Assembly: GCA_037903475.1 (NCBI GenBank)
Contig: JBAJFG010000258.1
Coordinates: 1,054,001-1,118,000 of the forward strand
Source of the DNA: Ancylostoma caninum
Lineage: Eukaryota > Nematoda > Chromadorea > Rhabditida > Ancylostomatidae
DNA length: 64,000 nt
Direction: 5' to 3'
Shown here: piece after piece, positions 1 through 13,500 of the stretch
How the letters are laid out: each line of letters starts with the position of its first letter
Numbering within the stretch: position 1 is the stretch's first letter
Notes under the pieces: generated by a model
Told to the model about the DNA's origin: nothing
Database searches by the model: none
Seen by the model: only the letters and a program-made list of their open reading frames with translations
Made by a program: the position numbers and the translations under genes

Positions 1-1828
1 GGGGAGCGCACGTACTCAAGTACGACTGCGATTCAGCCTAGATGTAGATAGATGATCAGGACAGGGGCTGCTTGCCATCAACGCACCCACCTAGTGACTA
101 GTACGTCGGAATCGTTTGTTTTCACAGGCACCTGCTGGTGTTTGATCGGTTTTTATGGAAAATTCTCTCCCATTGTTTTGTTTTAGATGATTTTTACAGC
201 TATACTAACTGAAATATGGTCGCGCGATTTCACGAAAATTTAGTGCACCACGAAGCATAGGCGCTATTCCACGCTCACATTATGCTTAGAGTTTTGTAGT
301 AGCCATAAAAATTCGTGAAAGCTGATACATTTTGCCGCCATCGCGATTTCCACGAGCCAAAGAATAATCGCAGCAGTACGTGACACTCGACGAAATCGCG
401 ACGGAACGCTTATCTAATCTAAGCGATTAGTTTGAATCGCACCAAACTACAGAAATCTTGGGTGTCACATTTGCTGGAAGAGCACCATAATGAATCCTTA
501 TAATCCAAAAAATTTGTTTCTGGAATGGTAGCAAAACTTTGGATCGTTTTCTGCAATCGCCGCGATCCTATCATAAATTAGCAGTGTCGCTTGCTGCGAT
601 ATCCCTATCGCCATCCGATATCATGAAATTTTCACAGACCCCTACGGTTATAGTTTTTACTACGTACATTTACCGGTTTGCATAAAGCACGTTTTAAGCT
701 GCGCGATTCTCACTGACCTTGTAATCGCAACGTTTATTCTTGCGCTAAAAAGATTTTTTAGTTGGCTATCCTGATGCTATCGCTCCAGTGCTGCTGCGAT
801 TGAGAAGGTATCGCAACAATATTAGAGGGGTAGCACCAAGATCAACCGCGTCCCCTCGAATTAACTTGATAGTGGCGATTCGCTGTAGCGGCAGTTGCAC
901 TGCTGCGATTGCACCGCTGCGATTTCAAATGTATCACGAGAGACTACGTTTCAAAGTTAACTCTTGCTGTTTTGACTGTTTTTAACGGCATGATCGCAGC
1001 ACGATCTTGAGCTTATGCCCGCGATTAATCGCAGCGATTCTAATCAGCTGATTTGTACATTGTTTTTAATCAAGGGAATTCTGAGGGTAACATAAGACAC
1101 TTTCAAAACCTGCGCTACAGAATTTACCTGAACAAAGCGATATCGCGGTTTGCTGTGATATCAGCGCGATTCTCTTGTCACTCTTTGCAGAATCACATGA
1201 TGCATTGAGATGCGTTTTAATCTCATCTCGCTTCAACGCCGTAGTCGCATTCAACTCATTCGCCACGCCCACTTCGGACATAAAAGCTGACACGTCAACT
1301 AATTGCACACGACGTGTGTATACATGTGCACGCTTGACAACCTTTTGTTCTTTCGCGAATACTCGGAACTCATTTTGTCATTGTTTACACGTTCATACAC
1401 GTAAGCGTTGCAATCTGACAGGGAATTATCGATTTTTTTGACCTACAGCGTGCGTCGTGTGGTGTCAGATGGTGCAATGTCATGTCAGATGGTGTAATGT
1501 CATTTTCAACGGTGCAACTCTTGTCGCTAGTTTCTGTTGCGGAACATGCTTTTCTATCTGAAGCCTTCACGCAGCTGAAAAATTCTGCCAACTGATCCGA
1601 GAATTTTTTTTCATCCAGCGGATCGATATTTCATTCCCTACGTCATTTTCCTTGTGAACTATCCCTTGTGAGTGCAGTTTGCTTGATGTTGTTGTTCTCT
1701 GGGTGTAATCGCGTGCGAACTCGTACACCGGAAGTGGATGGAGTTCCTCGATGAACGTTTCTTCACTGTTCACATCAAAACATGAGAATGCGTGCGCTCA
1801 TTCATCGCCTTAATTGTACTTCTATTTC
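1..1828. other. No gene recognised; AATCGC/GCGATT-rich DNA
   Basis: I see no convincing exon. Short words such as GCTGCGATT, its reverse complement and ATCGCG recur many times between about 220 and 1200, on both strands and without a fixed period. This looks like a degenerate word-rich patch rather than a tandem array. The small open frames here lack splice sites and recognisable domains. Confidence 0.4.
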
Positions 1829-1836
1829 GGAAACAG

Positions 1837-2060
1837 CTGACCGGACATCTGCCACATTTGGCTGGCTGGACTTGGATTGCTACTGCCAACGGAAATCGCT
1901 GTGAATATTGTCGTAGAGGCGTGGCACTTGCTATTGTTGTCCATTCTATGGTATACGTTGCCCGCCTGGCAGTTTGTTATTTGCTGTTTTGTAGACCTGC
2001 TGTGGAACAGTTGTCCTAATTCGACTGATCCTTATTGGCAGACTTCCGCTTGTGAAAAGT
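1837..2060 (+). pseudogene. Possible SLC6 neurotransmitter-transporter-like exon, frame broken
   Basis: The stretch reads as a hydrophobic helix (PTEIAVNIVVEAWHLLLLSI) followed by LLWNSCPN and YWQTSAC. Known family pattern: SLC6 transporters have TM3 followed by an extracellular loop of the form PW..C.N..WNT..C, with a paired cysteine. The likeness is in spacing and a few residues only. The acceptor AAACAG ends at 1836 and a possible donor GTGACA follows 2060. The helix frame has a stop (1838-1840) right after that acceptor. Entering in the frame reading LTGHLPHLAG and shifting by one base near 1865 would join the two. So it is either a relic or carries an indel error. No neighbouring exons of the family were found. 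It could be coincidence. Confidence 0.25.
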
Positions 2061-3909
2061 GACATCCTGGCATCAGAGCCCATCTGTGGGAGCGCCTGGC
2101 CCCGCCCACTCAACTTGATCTTCTGTACGAGTTGTCTTGTCATGTTGTTGTGATTTATAGCGGCCAGTTGTTGTTCGACTAAAAACAGGTCCTCGCTTGT
2201 GATTTCCCTGTTTTCAGTCATGTACAACCACTTTTTGTTTTGCAGGTTTGTGATAGTTCACAGTGCCGCGTTGCAGATTTACCTGTCGTTAATCAATCGA
2301 TAATCGATTTATTGCTCTAGGATCCCAAGCATTTTGTGGAGAGTTCAGTTTTTGCAGTACTGGTGTTTTTGCAACAGTAATCAGCACAATGGTATGAATT
2401 TCGATTTCTAGTCATCCAAACGATTGGTAATGGCTTTAGCACGGGTCGATAATTGATTACCATTCCGTATACTTTTATTAACGTGCTTTGCATTTGAAAC
2501 ACTGTCTCGAGCTTGTTTGTTTCCTTACTACAATCATCATCCATGAAAACTCGTCCGCAAATTTTCTGCGCATACGAATCATAGCAGCACATAGATAGCC
2601 CTTTCAAGTAAGCCTTATCCGAGAAGGAACAAATGTGTTAGTTGTCCGTGTCGAACATGGCACTAAGTGCCTTCATTTTAGCTGCATTCGAGTGCTCAAC
2701 ACTTTCTCGAAGTTATTTGCAACGAAATCCTGAAGGGTGACCATTAAAAGCGGGCGTCACCGATCAATTATTGATTGATTTGCTTGTTATTGAAGTTTAT
2801 TCCTATATAACCAGGATTTAACTGGCATTGATTATATTATTTTGTTTACTCCTAAAAAATCGATAAATTCAGTCGAAATCGCCGTTTAAACATTAATTTT
2901 CATGTAATACAAAATAGTTTAAAATGTTTTCTGTTTCGCCATACATGTGTTAGGAAATGAATGCACTAGATACTCAGAACTCCTATCGTTTCCCCTCTCC
3001 GATTGGTCGAAAGCTCTGATTGGTCAGGAGCTCCGATTGGTCGGGTGGGGCGGGATATTCGGCTCTGGTTGGTCCTGAGGTGTCACTATGGCTATACTAC
3101 TCATCTTCTCCAAACTTCTTGTGTTATTTATTTATTTATTTTTAGTATTTGAGAGGGGCGCACAACCAGGCAACAAGGTATATCCGCACAGGAATTTCCT
3201 TGGTTTTTTTGGTGGTCCCTCCATGACTTCCCCCACCTACTGTAATCTGATGTTCAACAGCAGTTGAGCACATTTCGAGGGGCTTAACCAACTTCTATTA
3301 GATCTCCTGCCGCGCCGCTAACGACGAGGAAGTAGACGATCTACGACGAGCTCGGCGATAGTTCGATGTGATTTCCCGCGCTAAGCAGTCGCCGTTAGGG
3401 AAAGGAGCTAAGATCTCCCCCCCCCCCACCCCCCTTCCTTCCTCTCCCCAATCCCTCTTGTTGCCCACCCTGAGACGTTCAAAGCCGCTGCTACGGCTGA
3501 TTTACTTGTTTTGGACTGCTCTAAGCACTGATTGAATGTCGACGTCGGGCCCAATTCAAAAATTGGCTTCAGCGACGGGTGGAGGTGGGCGGGGCCGGAG
3601 TGTCCCGCAGCGATTGGCAACCATGCACATGTTGCTCACACGTTAAGATGTGTACGCAAAGAGAGAGTCATTAAATGAGAGACGCAGAGAGACAGAAGAT
3701 GTCAGCGCTATGGGCACATGGAACGATAGTGGTATTGGTCCCAGTACCATGGTACTTCCTCGAGCTTATGCGTTTTCTCTGTTTCTCTGCCATCTCTTCA
3801 CCTACCACACTACTTCGCAGATCCCTTGCAGATCACAGGGTGTCAGTATTCCACATTTTCATGCTACTGCTCGCTGACAAGCCGGCCTAGATAGGAGGAG
3901 CAGTTTATA
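2061..3909. other. Intergenic; CCAAT-box-like cluster near 3.0 kb
   Basis: No exon is supported. At 3000-3075 there are four near-identical GATTGGTC words (reverse complement GACCAATC) in 75 bases next to a GC-rich GGGTGGGGCGGG. That is the form of a CCAAT/GC-box promoter for a gene on either strand, but no linked first exon is visible. A poly-C run lies at 3417-3435. Confidence 0.25.
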
Positions 3910-4104
3910 GTAGATGCGTGCGTCTTATGATAAAGCATAGGCCTAATCGGAGCTCTGACGTATGGGATACGCCAGCGCCAGCGACTTTTTGGCGGCTGTG
4001 CGACATTCCTATCCGGATTGTGCATGCCGTGTCTACCTGACTTCATGAGAAACCTTTCGCAAATAAATGTGCACGTTTGACGCGCGTCTGACGCACGCAT
4101 CTAG
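3910..4104. mobile_element. MITE family A, copy 1 (TA-flanked)
   Basis: A 195-bp element with terminal inverted repeats built on CTAGATGCGTGCGTC: the left end reads GTAGATGCGTGCGTC and the right end GACGCACGCATCTAG. TA dinucleotides flank both ends (3908-3909 and 4105-4106), as in Tc1/mariner-type target duplications. It has no coding capacity. Copies 2 and 3 at 13.8 and 18.8 kb share the ends and parts of the core. Confidence 0.8.
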
Positions 4105-4106
4105 TA

Positions 4107-5779
4107 TAGATTGTGCTTTATCCGTGCGACCGTGATACGCCACTGTAGGAGGATTTTTTGTTCACCGATCCTACTTGCGACTTCCTTTATTTTTTTGTTT
4201 GGACTAGAGTGATTATGGGGTTTGTAATAGGCTACTAGGGAGTAAATTAGCCAGAATTCTGACTCTAATTTGAAGCAAGGTAAAATTCCTACGGAATATC
4301 TCTGGAAAAAATCTTTATCCTCGTTGTTCAGATTCCATATTTTTTCATATTGCACTTTTTTCCATGCTTCCATTCAAAACCCCCTTATTGTAGAGAAAAG
4401 TGGACTTGAAAAGCAAAGACCCGATGAGGAACTTTACCTTCCATCTCTACTCCGAATTCCAGACATCTAAAATCGTCCATCATCGTTCTGGATGCGTCCT
4501 TTGAACCCACTGGGAAGTCCTTTAAGCCGACAGGCCTTCTGATGAACTTAGTTGTGTTGCCCTTTCCCACCTACACAAGACGAAGTCATCGCAGCACTTA
4601 GCACCTTTAATTAAGTTGATCTAATGAACTAGACGTTGTGACATTCGACAACGCAGCCCAAAATGGGCGTGGCCTAGCCGTGTCTGGTTGAGACCGCGGA
4701 ATCGAAAGTGTTCATCTTGACTCGAACGAGAATATTCCTTAAATTCAATGTATCCTCCTATTTCCTGTGCTTCTTTGCGTATCCTCAACCCCAATAATAT
4801 TTCGTAACGTCAGCGAAATAATGCATTGCCAACTCTCTGAGTGTTACATTGACAGAAAATTATAATACATTGTTGTGCCAAGTTCCGGGGCTCTGTATAC
4901 GTGCAGATTTTGAAGTATGAAAAAAGTTATTGATTTTTATTGTGGGCCTATGTATGGAATGATTATACATGTCAGATTACCCGTGCATAACACAGTATGT
5001 ATAATACATGAATTCTTTCCACTTCCGGGGTCGCTCGTGATCTCTGATCAATAGGTGGGCGTGGCTCGCGTTCGATCCCGGCCTATGGGCAACTATCATA
5101 ATTTTTGTTTTATGGTTAATGTGTGAAAATCATCAGGTATACTGTATACCAGCCATTTTTGCAGAATCCCTGACACTATTTCTTTTTTTTTCGCACGAAA
5201 GACGTCAGCAATAACCTTAGAAGACATTGCTAATTACGGTGCTTTTTAGTTCAAAAAGAAAGAATGCGTATTTGAAGAACCAGCTAGGAAATGCCGTAAT
5301 CACACACGTCACAATCCAGCTAACGAGCATATTTCCTCTTTTTTTAGGTCTAGATTGCTGACGGAGCAAAAATTCACTAGAACATCCGCAGGTTCGAAGG
5401 AGAAGCACTCATTCTTTCCGTTTATTTATATGAAAAGTACTGTTCCAAAGAAAAGTCAGTTGGAATATCCGAATATTCGAACGTTTACAAAAGTCTGCCA
5501 TTCGAATATTCGATGTTCAGAGGACATTTCAATCCAGCACTATCCACACATGCATTAAATTCCGTTTTCATTTTCCTCCCCTAGATCTCATCCTTTTCCA
5601 AAGATTTCAACTCATCATCCTTTCCTCTCGCTCTATTTTCCTATCGATAATCGATCGATCGGCACTGATCACCTGAATTTTTGTCTTTCGTGCACGTAGT
5701 CCAACACTTGGACAGGTCTTTTTTGGGAAATGTAGCTGCTTAATTCCGTAATTTTCTCGTGGTCTTCCCGTAATACGTA
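4107..5779. other. Intergenic, no gene recognised
   Basis: AT-rich DNA without supported exons. It contains two GGGCGTGGC words (4664-4673, 5055-5065), an AATATTCGAA palindromic patch at 5466-5515, and the small palindrome GGTATACTGTATACC near 5137. Confidence 0.4.
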
Positions 5780-6049
5780 CAGTGGACGTGAATGGCGTTG
5801 GTCCATCTGCGGCCTCAAGAAGGACGTCGAGAAACCGCGCCGCGCGCGCTGTAACCTATGTATTCTGCTGCTGTTATACAATTTCTAGCAGCTTTTCTCC
5901 ACGACTTTGAGGATTTTCGAGCAAATCGGGAAGAAAAGACCCTAGAAATAGCATTCCGGCAGCGACGACACCGATCCCGGCGCGCGCGGCGCGGTCGCGC
6001 TGCGTCCTTCTCGATGCCGCGAATAGGCCACTGGCATCGCCGTCCACTG
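5780..6049. mobile_element. GC-rich foldback MITE
   Basis: The ends are CAGTGGACG and CGTCCACTG, flanked by TA on both sides (5778-5779, 6050-6051). The arms remain complementary inward for about 75 bases with mismatches, including the very GC-rich block CCGCGCCGCGCGCGC (about 5835-5850) paired with GCGCGCGCGGCGCGG (about 5978-5992). The whole 270 bp could fold into one long hairpin. The arginine-rich open frames across it are a by-product of this composition, not a gene. Tc1/mariner-type mobilisation is inferred from the TA duplication. Confidence 0.75.
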
Positions 6050-6051
6050 TA

Positions 6052-7435
6052 GTTTCGTCGCATATTCATTTTTCCACCATAATCTACGGTCACGTAATTT
6101 TACCTCTGCTTTATGGCATAAATATTGATTAATTCGTATGTATTTCAGGTCACTTCCGGTTCAAAACGAAATGCCTTCGTCGCCTGTTATATGGGTCCTG
6201 GTTCGATTTACTGATCTGCAGATCAAGTTAGTTATGTCAAACTTCACATACTTCTTTGTATATTGTCATTAGACCCCTTGATATGATACCACATTACTCC
6301 CTGCCATTTTGATTTTTTACTCCAAGAAAATTCGTTACTGTATTGTCACTATTTTTAAAGGTCTAAATATAACAAAATGTTGCAAAGGAGACCTCAAAAG
6401 TGCTATAATTCAACAGCGAATTCATGATTTTCTCAAACTACTGTAATTACACGCAATTAGCATTCCGCCTTCCTTTAATTCCGTTCTATTTCAGGAGAAA
6501 AATGTCAACTTCGTTGTTTAAGCTGGAATTAGGCGACCAGAGTTTTCTACCTATTGTACGCATACATAGTTAAAGAAATTCATCAATTTTGGTCAGCTAT
6601 GTCTCTGGCCACTCTGAGTCTCTCTCCTTTTAACATTGTCTTGTCAATCCCCCCGAAATAATTCATTTGAAAGCGAATTTCCAGTTTTGGTCACATGTTC
6701 AGCATGTGCCCATAATTGCGTTTTTTCTCGGATCGATACATGAATTACGTGTTTTTGTGCAATTTCAGCCAAAACAGCTGCTATGTCACTTCAAACCTGT
6801 AGAATTTGCACTTTTTGCATGGAAAATGCAGAGCTGTAGCGACAAAAAGAAAACTTCGAGGGAAAGGCGGTAAGGTGGCGAGAGTCCAGGCAACCAGAGT
6901 GGTTCTGTACTTCAGCGACTATGCGTCTCTATCCTTTGAAATCCCACTTCATTATAGAAAACAATCATTCGCAAATGTGAGAATCCAAGAGTTCATAGAT
7001 GTCTCCAGAATGCGTGTTTATACATTTCGTATATACTTCAACGCAAGGGTTGACTGGGGATGCTTAATTTTTTTGTGTAATTGCGGACCTTACGAATAAA
7101 ATTATGCAGAAGTGAGTCCACATACGTACGTCTAATGAAAGTTCCCTTCTAAGAGTGTGTGAAAATTATTTTTAGTAATTTTTGCCAACATCTGGGCTGA
7201 AAGGCCCGGAGTCATACACTCATATCCTGAATACTGCACGAATAAATCCAGGATTTCTTGATTATTATTCCTTCATACGCACAAAAAGGGTTTATTGATT
7301 TTTAGTGTATTGATTTTTACTATTTGCTTCAGTAATAGGCGTAGTAGTATATAGTTACTTATGTCTGTACAGTTTTCATTTGCAGGTCCGCATTTGTAAA
7401 ATAAGATAGGCCACTGCGAGTCTTTCATTGATCTT
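6052..7435. other. Intergenic, no gene recognised
   Basis: AT-rich DNA. The open frames near 6.7-7.1 kb show no domain and no good splice sites. Confidence 0.4.
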
Positions 7436-7556
7436 GGGCCACATGCATCATTGAGATTACCCACGGTAAACTGTACCACCTCACAGTTTTGTCCATCATT
7501 AACACACTCCTCAGTACATCTACCCTGGGTAATCTCACCAGGGCCCTTCTGCTCCT
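7436..7556. mobile_element. MITE family B, copy 1
   Basis: Inverted ends: GGGCC, then CATTGAGATTACCCA at the left and TACCCTGGGTAATCTCA, then GGGCC at the right, about 120 bp apart. Three related copies lie at 21.9, 28.1 and 30.0 kb. It is non-coding. Confidence 0.6.
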
Positions 7557-10500
7557 AGTAAATCCGAGAAAACTCCACGATACATTCGCACTCTCCGAGT
7601 CGTTGCCCATCATAAGCACGGGAACATCCGCACTTTTAGCGAGGATTTGAATGAGACCTCGAACAAAGGCGTCGATTCCATTGGTGTGGCAGTTCATATG
7701 CTCAATCCTTTCATTCTGCATTCATCCGCCCGCAATTAATAATCATTGTCAACAAATGCCCTTTGAAGTGCCATAAAGTGGCCAGCCTGTCATGTCTGGG
7801 CCTATCCGCCCTTAGGCCCATTAAATTTCACATTTTCTCTCCACTTTGTTGCATTTTTTGTTCGGTTTTCCCCGGATAACTTTTGGCCGAGTCCACAAAG
7901 GGGGAGGAGCCTAGATTTCTCGCTCATTCGAACTTCTTAGACTAATGCTGATGTCGCGTGATGTTTTCATTAGGGATTCTCAAGAAAGTTCTCAGAGTGA
8001 AAGGGCATGATTTCCGGAGTCGGGGGAGTCAGTCCTTGATTTTTTATCCCGATAATGAAATGTTGGTCCTCATTGAATACAAGTACCATTATACAGTGTA
8101 TACAGCCTCGCATATTATCACTATTTTTCTGTCACTTCTATCTCTTTCGTTCCATTCCACCGTTTTAATAACTACTATATTGCAGAGCAAAGGAGTCTGC
8201 TCCACCTCTAGAACTCCCTTTGCGAAGTGGGCGTGGCCTACTCGTACAAAAACTCAATGAAATCAAATTTTGGGCATCACTCTGCGACTGATTTTGAATA
8301 ATTTCTGCAATAGACATGAGCCGTGAGTCAAACGGAGAGGAAAATTTGAAAATTTCTCCAGAAAATCAGAAGTTAAAATTGTAAAGAATACGGTTCAAAA
8401 AATTAAAAATTATAGCAGCAAGACGAAAAAAAAAAACGAAGAAAAAACGTTATGGGAAGGTTTGGTGATCGGAGTGAAATGGGCTTGGTGGGGGGGGGGG
8501 GGGGGGGGGAGGTGTTGGCAGGCGAGAGGACAGTTTAACCAATACAGACAGTTCTACCCACGTCCAAGTTACAGTCAATATAGGCGTCAAATGGGGCAGT
8601 GGTTCTGTAGCTACAGTCTTCACGAGAGATTAAAGCAATTTTTCAAAATGTGTACCATATGGGCGGATTTTTGAGATGGTTTTCGCTTTTTCTGGAATTG
8701 GTCGGACTCTTCTGAAGTTTGATTTCATATCAGTAGAGTTCAGAATGTAATGTGTAAAATGGAGTTCAAGACTGAGGGCTAAAAATCGAAATGCAAATTT
8801 TCTGTCTTGGCTTTTCTCACGATTTGAAATTTCATTCTACGAAATACCTCTCATATATCGTGAATTTCCATTAAGGAGACTATTCAGCATTTTTTACCCT
8901 AATATTTTACCCTAATACTCCATATATGGTAACGGAACGAACGGGGCAATTAGGAGACTATTCCTTGAGTTTTCTTCTCCTATTTTCTAAGCTATTTTAA
9001 ACCACTGCAATTTCTTATTAATTTCTTAGGTTTTGTGAGAATTGCTTGTTAGCTATGCTCTGAATCTATTCCGAATAAGGGAGAAGCTTGTTTCTCGTTT
9101 CTTCTTTCTTTCTTTCTGCTTCTCAACCGCGTGGGAAAAGTGGGCGGGGCTTGTGTGATGACTATGGAACTTTTCTTTGTGCTTCTGCTCTCTTGCTTAT
9201 TAGTTGCGCTTTCAAGATTTTTGATTATTTTCCGGACTGGAATTCCTTCTTTCATTCCTGAATAGCTGCCCTTGGGATGAGACTTTGTTGTTGTTCAGCG
9301 AGTTCTCTTAATTGGGCTCTTAGAACAGAGAAAGAAGGCATGGAAGAAAATGGGTTTTCTCAAAATTGCACTCATGTGACAATTCGTTGTCGTCCGGATC
9401 CTGGAAAAAATCATTGGAAATTGGCAACCAGTGATGCTTTACCTATTCATTCAATGCTGGTTGTCTTGTTCCCCCAAAAAAAATCCTTGAAAATCGTGGA
9501 CCAGTGAGATCTCTATTTGTATATTTGTTTACATTTGTTTATTCATTTGAAAACACCCGTGCGTCACACAAAACGGATTTAAGAAGTGCAGGTAAGACGT
9601 GATCTACAGAATCACCGAGTAGATAAAATATGTACATGAACAGATGTGCATATCCTAGTTGTAAGAATGAAGTTGGGTCAGGTAAGTTATTTTTGTATTT
9701 TTTTCATTTCACGGATCTTCTCCAGTAATTTCTTCTCCCCCTTTTCCCGCTTTGTTCAAATGATTGGGAGCCAGACCTCAAAGGCCACCTTTCTGCCTTG
9801 AAATATGAATCGCCCAACACCGAACAGCTATCCTGAAAAGTTAATCTGCTTCTTTTCCATCTCTCCTCTCACCAAACTCCCTAGTGACCTGCATAATATC
9901 GCTGTGCCTTCCTGATTTCCTGCATTACTGCTCATTCACGGCTTCATTAGCCTGATTCAAGGGTTACGTGATATCGTCGTAGTATCACGTTGTGCTCAAT
10001 AATCTTTTAGAATCTAAAGACGTGTAGATGAAATAGTGCAACATTGTGGACGAAATGAGTCATTTCTTGGCTGGAGTGGAATTTGTGTCACCAGTGCTCC
10101 CCTAGAAGCTGTGATAGGTCATTTTCGACTGCTGAAAACATAGATATGCGTTGTGCGTGTAGTACCTGGTAATGGCGACATGGTGGAGCTCCACGATTGG
10201 TCAGTCTGTGATGCCGACCAATCGCAGAGCTAGGCACCCCGCGCTTTTCAATTATAATGTTGCGCAGCCATAATTTTTCATATACTTTCTCTAGAAATTA
10301 CGTATCTGTAGAACTGAAAGGTCTTTACTGGTGTTTGTCGGTTAAAATTACTATGTAAATACGTACAAAATTCGTCTTCATACTGTTAATGCACATTTTA
10401 GCGGCTAGTCACGGCTACAGTCACCCAAAGATTGTAGCTACACGTCTATTTTGATCTCTTTTTAGTGCATATTGAACTACTCATGTCGGAAAAATTAGCT

Positions 10501-13500
10501 CTCCTCTGTCTCTCAGTCCAAACGTCTGAAAGGCACTTTATTTATAGCCTATAATTATGGTATTCTTCCAGGGGACCACTCTTTTTTTCGGAGTCGAAAC
10601 TTCGCTCCATGCATTAGGAGGGTTTAGTTTTTTGCACGTCCACTTTTGCTCCAGCTCTCCCGATTGTAAGCCGGATTTAGTACAAATCCCTCTCGCTAGG
10701 TGCTCGCTGGATGCTAAAAATCGTGTACAACATACTCTGCTCCATTCCTATCGTATATTTTCACCCCTGCGTACGTCATTTCTTGGTCACATGCTAGGAT
10801 TTTCTGATCCTTTGTGCTAGTTTGTCTTACTACCCTGTATGAAGTGAATCGAATTTCATACAGGGGATTATTTTGTGGATATAAGGAACTTTTTTGATAA
10901 TGTCTTTTTTATTTCTTCGTGGTACAACTATATGGGTAGGGGGTTGTACAATGGCTGCCCCTAACAATGTTAGGATCAACGGATCACACGGATCCTACCA
11001 ATTTTTTGGTAGCTTTCCCTACAATTTGATAGCGACGTTGTCTGGTTTACGGGCTATGACAGCCGTCGCTCCATACGGACGTATGGACATGGATGTGTAA
11101 ATATGTATGTGCCATTATGTGCCAGTTCTACGTACAATTATCTATGTAATTAACTTTACCAGGTCATTCCTAACAAATCCCACAGGTTAATTTGATACTA
11201 AAAGTTGGTAAGTTCAGTACTTAATGCTATTTTACCGACTAGGTTAACTGTAATGTACCCTAACCGGCCAACTAACTTTGGATTAACGATTAGGTCATTC
11301 CTAAAAAGCCGCGAAATCCAGGTGCTATAATAGTTACAAGGTAAAGGTGGTGTTTTTAGGAAGTGACTTACCTAGACTATGCCGGGAAAAGAATGCAAAC
11401 CTTATTAACCTACGTTTAACTAGTTAATACATAACATGACAGTAATCTTAAAGTTAGTAATTAAGAATTAATAATTCCTAGTAATAATCATAGTAATAGC
11501 AAGTGGTAATTATAAAGCCAGCCTATATAACCTGGTCACATTCGCTTTATTTCGCTCACTCTTTCAAAACCTAGTCTTTTTCTGTTCTTTTGAGGCGTCA
11601 TGACGTTTTCAGGATAGCCGAGCTACTCAGACCTTGTCACACCCTCTCATGACAAGTGTTGATGACAGAACTGAGTCACAAGCGCGCTTGACATGACATA
11701 GATCAGTGGCAGCTACTGGATTCAATTGACCAAAAACTCGGAAAACGTTCAAAACGTTGAGAAACTGCGGCAAACGTCTTCCAAACGCCGATATGTCACC
11801 AGTAATCCACCAGGGAACCCCTTGGAGATATATTTTTGAGGGTCGCGCTGACATGGATAACTTCTCAAAGCCGAGTTTTTCCACGGCTATTTAGTCTGTT
11901 GGGCTATTCTCGGCTGAGTTCTCGTTCGCTTTGTTGAGATTCCTCTCAGGACCTTGAGCTATTTTTAGCCATTGTTCTGGGCGTCCAATAAAACATGGGC
12001 GAAAGCTATTTCTGGCTCTTCCGGATTTCTCAGGATAATTTGAGTGCATTTAAGTGCATGTTTAGGGCTGACTGCAGAATTCTTTCTTATTATTCATGTT
12101 CAAAATGCAGGTGCTCTTCTGTGCTACTCGCTGGATATACTCGCTGGATAATATGTATAAAAAGTTCATTCCTAGGGCAAGTGGTGAAGTGTTAGGCAGT
12201 TCTAGTAGCCTTTGCTATTTTACAGTTTCATTCATTGCGAAGTACGCAGAAAATTACTGTCACGGGCATAAATTGTTCGAAAATTTCTTGAAGAAAGGAA
12301 AACTATGGTTCGTGCAGTTTTTCATTTGTATAAGTTTCACTTCTGTGCAAATTTAGTGCAATTTTCATGCAAAAATATGGTGTTCATTGCTCCATCTATC
12401 ACTTAATTAGTGGTCACAAGCGACTTTATTCTTTTATGAGGTCAGACAGGACGGCGAATGAGCATAAGATCTCTCTATGCTCGTCTATGTTCTCTTCAAG
12501 TTTGTTGCTTCCCTTGCAGGATCGATGAGATAACACACAGATTCGGCTTTCCGATGTTAAATGAACGCTACGAAGTGGTTTTTAATGGCTATCGGCAAGG
12601 ATCAATAGTGGAACCGTGAGGGTATGAGCTGCTGGAAATGGTAAAAAAGATCAGCTGGATAAATATATTTTTCCAGAAGCTTCTACGCTTACGTTTGCAT
12701 TGAATTTTTATTCACTGCACTTGCATTTGTACTTTCTATTTTGCAATGAATTTTAATCGATAAAAAAGTAGCTGAAAATAACTGTAAAGGGTACTAGCAC
12801 CACAGTCAGGAATCTAGGTACTATCTGGTGGGTTTGTATCCACATAAGATTCTCATGGATGCACTGAACCTTCCTAAGATCCAATGAACTGCGATTTTGA
12901 GGGCCAGGATGAGAAGACAAAATTGGTAAAATTAATTGTGTAAATGTTAGTTAATTAAAAATAAATATGCAAAAAATGATAAAATGATAACCAAAAACGA
13001 ACAGTTGAAATAAGTTGATACGAAGTTTTTAATTGTTTTATAAAGTATTTTTGGAAAATTCGGCGACTCATCCTGAGGTGGCACTAATATATAGGTGTAG
13101 CCTTCATCCAGAAATATCACTTTTTCTAGGATTATCGTGCAGCTCAGCCGAGCCGCCGCGGTGCGGATGAACAAATTGGCGGTTTCTTAGTAGCGCTATT
13201 CATATCATGGCTGCATGCAAATTATCATATTCCTGGAAATTAGACACGTGGTTCACTTAATGGAAGTATGTCTGATTGGATATCCGTCTAGTGCAAGGAC
13301 TATAGAATCCAAGCCCAAAAAGAGCAAGAAAAAGAAGGGATCAATTGTCGCATCGGTTTACAATATGAATTATTCACAACTGAAAGTAAACCCGGAGCTG
13401 CATGTAAATCTAAAAGATCCCTATGTTTATATTGTGGAAATTAATTGGAAGATGGCGGATGCACTGCCAACTTTTTCGCTTATTGCATCGGTTGTTGCCA

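Noticed and set aside
5815..6093. Arginine-rich minus-strand frame that looks like an SR or nucleic-acid-binding protein
   Set aside because: It lies across the GC-rich arms of a foldback MITE; the arginines come from CGCG runs.
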